This document shows, piece after piece, positions 59,254 to 64,000 of a DNA stretch of 64,000 nucleotides. The notes beneath the pieces are model-generated. The model did not search any database. It had not been told where the DNA came from and saw nothing but the letters and a program-made list of their open reading frames with translations. This DNA is from PSRJ01 sp963825305 (GTDB lineage: Bacteria; Acidobacteriota; Terriglobia; Bryobacterales; Bryobacteraceae). Position numbers and translations under genes: made by a program. The first letter of the stretch is position 1. Every line of letters begins with the position of its first letter. The stretch is from NCBI GenBank assembly GCA_963825305.1, contig CAWGTA010000007.1, positions 1 through 64,000 on the forward strand, written 5' to 3'.

Positions 59254-59911
59254 GCTGCTGCTCGGGTTCCTGACGGCGGCGGCCGATTTCGATTTCCACG
59301 CGGGCGCTGCGGCGTCGGGTCAGGCACGCGCACTTGTGATCGAGGATCGCCGTCATCACGCGGCAGTGATCGTCAACGTGGACTTCTCGACGCCGCTCTC
59401 GGTTTCAGACCACATGGCGGCGCTGGCGGCCAAGGCCTACGGGATGGATCGATCGGCATTGGTCATTCATTCGACAGGCGAGGGCCACCCCGCGCCGGAG
59501 GACGCAGTTGCCGCAATTGGCGTCGCGTTGTCCGCCCTCGCGCCGGCGCGCGTGAGTTTCGGAAACGGCGCGCTGACGGTGTCCACTGCCGCCGGATGCA
59601 CTAAGGTCTCGGGCGATGCCGTGACGCAGGCTTGCGGCGCCGTGGCCGGCGACCCGGTCGGTGGCCGCATCCGCTCGGCTTTTCGGGTAGTGGATCTGAC
59701 GCGCGGCCTACAGCCGCGCAGCGCAACGCCGCGCTACGCCACTGTGCAAGCCATTGCGCTTGGCGACACTGTCGTGATTCTCTCGGCACCCGTTAATTTC
59801 GTCGAGCCGGCGCCTGGACGGATCGTAGCTGCGCTACCCGCCATCGACCCCGACTCCCGTGTCGCCGCCGCCCTCGCCGATGTTCTCGCGCGGGTGGGCA
59901 GGAAACCTTGA
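59207..59911 (+). CDS. Secreted protein, neutral ceramidase-like N-terminal fold (tentative)
   Basis: A 234-residue protein. ATG 59207 overlaps E1 beta by 47 bases and gives a plausible signal peptide (KRSSQRLAGCIAIELLLG then FLTAAA). The start FDFHAGAAASGQARALVIED and VIVNVDFSTPLSVSDHMAAL follow the order of neutral/alkaline ceramidase-like proteins. There the metal site reads HTHSGP; here the equivalent is IHSTGEGHP, so the site is altered. Two cysteines (GCTKVSG, TQACGA) could pair. About half the family length, so either a truncated relative or a different family. Confidence 0.5.
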   Translation: MRKRSSQRLAGCIAIELLLGFLTAAADFDFHAGAAASGQARALVIEDRRHHAAVIVNVDFSTPLSVSDHMAALAAKAYGMDRSALVIHSTGEGHPAPEDAVAAIGVALSALAPARVSFGNGALTVSTAAGCTKVSGDAVTQACGAVAGDPVGGRIRSAFRVVDLTRGLQPRSATPRYATVQAIALGDTVVILSAPVNFVEPAPGRIVAALPAIDPDSRVAAALADVLARVGRKP

Positions 59912-59913
59912 GG

Positions 59914-61512
59914 TCACCGGGAATTCGAGAGGGCCTTCGCCACGCCTTCGAGTTGCTGCCGGCGAGCAGCGGTATCCAGTTGCGGGTCGAGCGCCCGCAC
60001 GGAATCCAGGCGCTTTTGCTCCGACGGAAGATCGCGGGCGGGGTCGGCGCTCAGCGCCAGCCGCGCGGCCGCGTGCCGGAATGTGTACTCCAGAGCGGCG
60101 CGAGCTTCCCGCGGCCCCGCATTGGCCACATACAGCGCCGGCGCCAGCGTCAGCAGCGCGCTGCGCTTCATCCACGTGGGATCGAGCCGGGCAGGCGTGT
60201 CGAGATTCGTGTGGATCAGGTTGAGAGACGGAACCGCCAGCGCGATCCCGGGAATGCCGATGCCGCGCGCCTCAAACGCCACCTCGTCGGTAATGGAATC
60301 GTAATCCCAGTAAACCGTTCGTAGGGACTGGCGGCTGCCGCCCTCAGCCGTGGTGAGCGCAGCCGGCTCGTGCTCGGCCGGAGCGTACTGGTTCTTCACG
60401 TATTCGGCCAGGTTCTCGATAAGATCGTCGGCGTAGGACGGGAGCCATTCCGGATTGTTGATGACTACGAAGTTGTTTTCTGCGCCGCGCTCGCCGCCCG
60501 CCTGATCGAGCACCACCGACAGTAGAATATTCCTGGCGTCTTCGGGGTGCTGGCGGAACCAGGCCTCCTCGGAAATAATCTCCGTGGTCCACCAGAAGCG
60601 CAAAGTCCGGTGCGGCTTGGGGATCTTGGCCGTTGCGACGAGCCGATTGACCGTGCGCGCCAGCTCCAGCAAGGTTCCGCTGCCCGAGGCGTTATCGTTG
60701 GCTCCGGGAAACTGATGATCCAGGTGCGCCGCTAAAACGATATCCTGCCCGCGCACGGCGCCGGGGATCTCTCCCATGACGATGCCGATCGCCCCCGGTG
60801 TGGACCGCTTGGCCCGCGCGTGCACGTGCACCGTTACCGGCCCGCGCTTCAGCAGAGCCCGGAGGTCGGCGGCGTCTTTGGGGCTGATCATCACGGCTAC
60901 CGCGTCGGCCGGCGCCGTGCTCCACAAAATGGCGTCGGGCGGTGTGCGGCGGCCGAAGAACTCGCCGGTAGCGGCTGAAATCAGGGCCGTGGGGCCACGC
61001 GATCCCACGGATTTCCCAGCCGGCTGGGGTTCGCGGTCCGTGAGCAATACCTTGCCGCGGAGGTCCGCGCCGGCCTCTGCCAGCTGGCCGGTGACGTCGC
61101 CATCGGCGCTGTGTTGGGCCAGGACGGCGGTGACCTTTCGCTGGACCGGCGCGGTGATTTCGACCGCCGCCTCAACTTCATCCCACATCGGCGCGGTCTG
61201 GGGGAATCGCTCGATGCGGACGTTTTGCAATCCATACTCGCGCGCTCGTGCCGCTACGTAGTCGGCCGCATCGAAGAAGCCCTGCGAGTTGGGATAGCGC
61301 GCATGCGCAGCGATGGCCGCCGTCTGCCGCAGTGAGTTTTCCACCGAGAGCTCCCCCGCGATCGTACGCAGCAGGGAATCCGGTATGAGAGGCTGGACCT
61401 CGGCCGCGGCCGCCAGCGCTATAGCGAGGCAGCCGGCTGCCGCGCCACACGCGAAATAGCGTGCACCAGCTTGCGGTACGGAATATCTTCGTAGCTTTCG
61501 AAACTCAGCCAT
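59914..61512 (-). CDS. M28-family metallopeptidase, secreted
   Basis: Exported zinc peptidase of 532 residues. ATG 61512 lies inside the UvrC-like gene (94-base overlap) and gives a signal peptide (ARYFACGAAAGCLAIALAAA). A PA-domain-like insert (residues ~120-230: GKVLLTDREPQPAGKSVG) precedes the catalytic part. The zinc site is LAAHLDHQFPGANDNASGSG (HxD, then Asp), with catalytic Glu in TTEIISEEAWF and the last His in LIHTNLDTPARLD. The C-terminal ~100 residues are helical. Likely an aminopeptidase or dipeptidase in the periplasm. Last in a run with the UvrC-like and reductase genes. Confidence 0.87.
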   Translation of the reverse strand: MAEFRKLRRYSVPQAGARYFACGAAAGCLAIALAAAAEVQPLIPDSLLRTIAGELSVENSLRQTAAIAAHARYPNSQGFFDAADYVAARAREYGLQNVRIERFPQTAPMWDEVEAAVEITAPVQRKVTAVLAQHSADGDVTGQLAEAGADLRGKVLLTDREPQPAGKSVGSRGPTALISAATGEFFGRRTPPDAILWSTAPADAVAVMISPKDAADLRALLKRGPVTVHVHARAKRSTPGAIGIVMGEIPGAVRGQDIVLAAHLDHQFPGANDNASGSGTLLELARTVNRLVATAKIPKPHRTLRFWWTTEIISEEAWFRQHPEDARNILLSVVLDQAGGERGAENNFVVINNPEWLPSYADDLIENLAEYVKNQYAPAEHEPAALTTAEGGSRQSLRTVYWDYDSITDEVAFEARGIGIPGIALAVPSLNLIHTNLDTPARLDPTWMKRSALLTLAPALYVANAGPREARAALEYTFRHAAARLALSADPARDLPSEQKRLDSVRALDPQLDTAARRQQLEGVAKALSNSR

Positions 61513-62534
61513 TCCCCATCCCGCCAACTCGAATAGTACCAGCGCGCCAACAGTGCCAGGTATTCCTGCCGGTCGCGCACCGTAAGTTTCGAAGGCGTCA
61601 CCGCGGCGAAAGCCTCGCGCAACTGGTGGTCCATGGAAACCGGCTTTCCCTCGTGAACCTCGAAACTGAATCGGAGCGGCGTCTGCCAGTTGCCCTCGCG
61701 CAGGGGCCACAATTCCACCGCGCCCGCCGCCACCGAGCGCGTGATGGCCACGCCATGCAGGCGATCCACATCGCGCGCCAGGTCGTCGCGTAGTTTCAAC
61801 ACCTCCTGCACTTTTTCGAAACGCTTCTGCTGGCGGGCGGCCTCTTCGAAATTCATTTCGTCGCTAAGACGGTCGCGGGAGTGGGCAATCGAGTCCGCCA
61901 GCGAGCGGCCGTCGGTACGCAGGAACTCCGCGACGCGGTCCACTTCGTGCGCGTACTCCGTCGTTCCCACCACCTGCTGGCATGGCCGCAGGCACATGCC
62001 CATTTCGCCGTAAATGCATCCCGGATGTTGAGGCGAGGGCTCGAGATCCTCCTGGCAACGCCGCATCTGGAACAAATCCAGGAACGGGCTCTCAAAACGT
62101 TCGGCGGACGCTCGCGACCGGAAAGGTCCGAAGTACAGGCCCGCCGTGCGCGTGAGGTGCGTCGTAATCTGGCTGCGCGGGAATTCGTTGTTGAGGATGA
62201 TTTTCACGTAGGGCGGCATGCGCAGGCGCAGTAATTCGAGGTAGCTTTTGGGGAAATGGCGGCGCGCTGTTTCGTAGTGGAGCACGCTCGATTCCAGCCC
62301 CGAGGCGGTCAGTTGGTATTCGATGCGCGCCACGGTGTGGCGCAGGTTCAGCAGCCGGGAAGGCTTCTCCCGTTCTTTGAGCAGCCGCAGCAGACGGCGC
62401 TGCAGCTTCGCCGTTTTGGACACGTGCGGATCGCCCTGCTTCGGCCACAGCAGAAAAACCGCTGGAGCATTCGGTATGGTTTCCAGGGCGGCGTCCAGTT
62501 GCCCGAGATCCGGCCCGACTTCGATCGCCGTCAT
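61419..62534 (-). CDS. UvrC-like protein with degenerate GIY-YIG region and no C-terminal nuclease
   Basis: A 371-residue relative of excinuclease subunit C. The N-terminal part lines up with GIY-YIG (APAVFLLWPKQGDPHVSKTA ... KLQRRLLRLL), but the conserved Gly-Ile-Tyr and Tyr-Ile-Gly residues are gone. The linker LRLRMPPYVKIILNNEFPRS and the cysteine cluster (CQEDLEPSPQHPGC then MGMCLRPC) are well kept, as is a UVR helix (MNFEEAARQQKRFEKVQ). The RNase-H-like second nuclease and HhH domain are absent. It starts in the reductase stop (TGATG; GTG 62537 also possible). Probably a UvrB-binding or regulatory paralogue rather than the repair nuclease. Confidence 0.75.
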   Translation of the reverse strand: MTAIEVGPDLGQLDAALETIPNAPAVFLLWPKQGDPHVSKTAKLQRRLLRLLKEREKPSRLLNLRHTVARIEYQLTASGLESSVLHYETARRHFPKSYLELLRLRMPPYVKIILNNEFPRSQITTHLTRTAGLYFGPFRSRASAERFESPFLDLFQMRRCQEDLEPSPQHPGCIYGEMGMCLRPCQQVVGTTEYAHEVDRVAEFLRTDGRSLADSIAHSRDRLSDEMNFEEAARQQKRFEKVQEVLKLRDDLARDVDRLHGVAITRSVAAGAVELWPLREGNWQTPLRFSFEVHEGKPVSMDHQLREAFAAVTPSKLTVRDRQEYLALLARWYYSSWRDGEWLSFESYEDIPYRKLVHAISRVARQPAASL

Positions 62535-63532
62535 CACTGGTACAGCCGCTGGTACTCTTCGAGTGTGGCGGGCCGCACGCGCGCCACTCCCAGGTTTTCG
62601 TCCACGTGTCCCTCGCGGCTCATTCCCACCAACGCCACCGCGATTCCGGGCGTGGATCGTGTGAACTGAATCGCGCGTTGCGCATTGGTCTCGAGGCCCG
62701 GCAACAGCGCAGCCACCTCGTCCGGCATCTGGCCGAGTACGCGGCCCTTAATCAAAGTTTGGCTGGCCACCACCGTGATCCCCAACCAGGCCGCCTGTTT
62801 AAGCACGCTGTCGCCGCCATCTCCGTAGGCCTCCACCATCGCCAGGTTGAAGGGAAGCTGGATGAAGCGAAACCGGTGGTTGGGGCCGCCTTCCTCGCCG
62901 GCGATTTCCGCCAGGCGCTCGAGGTTGAGCGCGCCGGGTTTGCGGAAGCCGTCCCACGTGGCCATGCCGTACCAGCGGATCTTCTGATCCTCGGCTTGGC
63001 GCTCCAGCAAGGCGAACGCACGGCGGATGCGTTTTTCAAACTCGTCCGGCGCAATCAGGCCAAGTTGCGTTTCGGGATTGTGCAGATAGAATACGTCGAT
63101 GGTGTCGATGCCAAGGTTCGCCCGGCTGCGCTCGATCTGGTCGGCCAGAAAGTGCGGGGCCACGGAGTGCATGCTGCCCACCACGTCATCCGGTTTCAAG
63201 GAACTAGGAATCGCACCGGGAGTAAGATACCCGGCTTTGGTGCAGACCACGATCTCATCCCGCTGGAGCTGCCGGAGGGCCGCACCAATGCACCGTTCCG
63301 ACCGCTGATTGCGGTAGTTGATGGCCGCATCGAAGAAGTTGATACCGCGTTCGCCCGCCGCGATCAGCGCGCCGGTGTAGGCCCGGTCGGTAGCTTCATC
63401 GGTTCCGCCCAGGTAAGTGCCGATGCCCAGGCTCGAGACCCGCAAGTCGAACGCCGTCCGGTAGAAATCGGCATCGCGGTAGTCCGGATGCCGGTCGGCA
63501 TATCGCGCGGTGCCCTCGGCAGTGGCCTGCAT
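62534..63532 (-). CDS. Aldo/keto reductase
   Basis: A 332-residue AKR barrel protein. Motifs: SLGIGTYLGGTDEATDRAYT, the catalytic-region INFFDAAINYRNQRSERCIG (Asp; the usual catalytic Tyr appears as NYRNQ), a lysine in IVVCTKAGYL, and DTIDVFYLHNPETQ (the catalytic His position, LHN). NADP-site residues are in VALVGMSREGHVDENL. The substrate is unknown. It begins 27 bases after the thrS stop on the same strand and is coupled to the UvrC-like gene. Confidence 0.87.
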   Translation of the reverse strand: MQATAEGTARYADRHPDYRDADFYRTAFDLRVSSLGIGTYLGGTDEATDRAYTGALIAAGERGINFFDAAINYRNQRSERCIGAALRQLQRDEIVVCTKAGYLTPGAIPSSLKPDDVVGSMHSVAPHFLADQIERSRANLGIDTIDVFYLHNPETQLGLIAPDEFEKRIRRAFALLERQAEDQKIRWYGMATWDGFRKPGALNLERLAEIAGEEGGPNHRFRFIQLPFNLAMVEAYGDGGDSVLKQAAWLGITVVASQTLIKGRVLGQMPDEVAALLPGLETNAQRAIQFTRSTPGIAVALVGMSREGHVDENLGVARVRPATLEEYQRLYQ

Positions 63533-63559
63533 AGTGGAGCTTCGGCCGCTCGCAAGCGG

Positions 63560-64000
63560 CTACTCGGATACGGCTTTCGATTCGATCAGTCCGCGGATCT
63601 CGGTGAGGAACTCGCTCAGAGTTTTCACCCCTTGATCGCCGTGCTTGCGATTGCGCACGGCCACCTGCCCGTTCTGCTGCTCGCGGTCTCCCACCACCAG
63701 CATGTACGGGATCTTTTGCAACTGGGCTTCGCGGATCTTCAGGTTCACTTTTTCGGCGCGCTCGTCGATGGTGGCGCGGATCCCCGCCTCTTCGAGCTGG
63801 CGGCGCACGCCGCGCGCAAATTCGAGCTGGCGGTCGGTGATCGGCAGTACGATTGCTTGTATCGGCGCCAGCCACACGGGAAACGCGCCCGCGTAGTGCT
63901 CGATCAGGATGCCAAAAAAGCGTTCGATGGAACCATAGAGCGCGCGGTGCACCATCAGCGGCTGGTGCGCCTTGCCGTCTTCGCCGATATACTCCATTTC
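63560..64000 (-). CDS. thrS: Threonyl-tRNA synthetase, C-terminal part (cut by window edge)
   Basis: The last ~147 residues of ThrRS; the gene continues beyond 64000. The end of the catalytic core has GKAHQPLMVHRALYGSIERF, the class II motif 3 region with its Arg, then FFGILIEHYAGAFPVWLAP. The anticodon-binding domain follows (IQAIVLPITDRQLEFARGVR; INPY-like KIPYMLVVGDREQQNGQVAV; RNRKHGDQG). Attaches threonine to its tRNA. The C-terminus is of normal length. Confidence 0.95.
   Translation of the reverse strand, partial: EMEYIGEDGKAHQPLMVHRALYGSIERFFGILIEHYAGAFPVWLAPIQAIVLPITDRQLEFARGVRRQLEEAGIRATIDERAEKVNLKIREAQLQKIPYMLVVGDREQQNGQVAVRNRKHGDQGVKTLSEFLTEIRGLIESKAVSE

Overview
This is about 64 kb of high-GC, gene-dense bacterial chromosome that reads like an acidobacterium of the Bryobacterales/Solibacter type. 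The evidence is a VWFA-related Acidobacterial-domain protein (37.7 kb), a DUF1592/DUF1552/ankyrin cluster (23.9-29.3 kb), many secreted proteins of unknown function, PadR-controlled RND efflux, an Ior-type molybdenum oxidoreductase, and several families of GC-rich palindromic intergenic repeats. I see no phage, insertion sequence, CRISPR array, tRNA or rRNA. The organism assignment is inference from gene content, not a search result.

Layout. 0-6 kb: Yip1/TPR protein, LysE exporter, secreted esterase, soluble sugar dehydrogenase (frameshifted), TIR protein. 6-9.8 kb: HAMP haem sensor, a graveyard of gene fragments, an unknown protein behind two LexA-like palindromes, and two overlapping PPK2 kinases. 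9.9-14.6 kb: a minus-strand run of secreted proteins (arylmalonate decarboxylase-like, two paralogous unknowns, metallo-beta-lactamase fold, one unknown). 14.8-21.4 kb: a beta-barrel protein, then a padR-tolC-RND-MFP efflux operon. 21.7-23.9 kb: LigB-LigA fused ring-cleavage dioxygenase with two paired four-helix membrane proteins. 23.9-29.3 kb: DUF1592-DUF1552-ankyrin. 30.8-34.3 kb: a betaine-type ABC importer coupled to a flavin disulfide reductase. 34.4-35.0 kb: VapBC-type toxin-antitoxin. 35-41 kb: ankyrin protein, AlkA-type glycosylase, VWFA protein, RmlD-like reductase, zinc-ribbon protein, LysR regulator. 41-46 kb: TIGR03790 protein, MaoC dehydratase, MFS transporter, a decayed secreted protein, carboxymuconolactone decarboxylase-like protein. 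46-57 kb: GH2 glycosidase, GT75/RGP-like transferase, IorAB-type oxidoreductase, DUF4159 protein, sedolisin. 57-64 kb: E1 alpha/beta of a 2-oxoacid dehydrogenase, ceramidase-like protein, M28 peptidase, nuclease-less UvrC paralogue, aldo/keto reductase, and the 3' end of thrS.

Two patterns stand out. First, at least five families of short palindromic repeats (labelled A-E here) fill intergenic gaps, form stop codons, and in three secreted-protein genes sit inside the reading frame just before the signal-peptide core. For two of these, removing the repeat on paper restores a clean signal peptide. Second, many otherwise good genes are broken by single-base frameshifts, and nearly all need the removal of one base (a net +1 insertion). 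Five of these lie in the one DUF1592 gene. A uniform direction is hard to explain by ordinary decay and suggests insertion-type read error, unless reads confirm it.

Starts were chosen by hand from signal peptides, ribosome-binding sites and overlaps. Where a gene is frameshifted, the coordinates cover the whole reconstructed gene.
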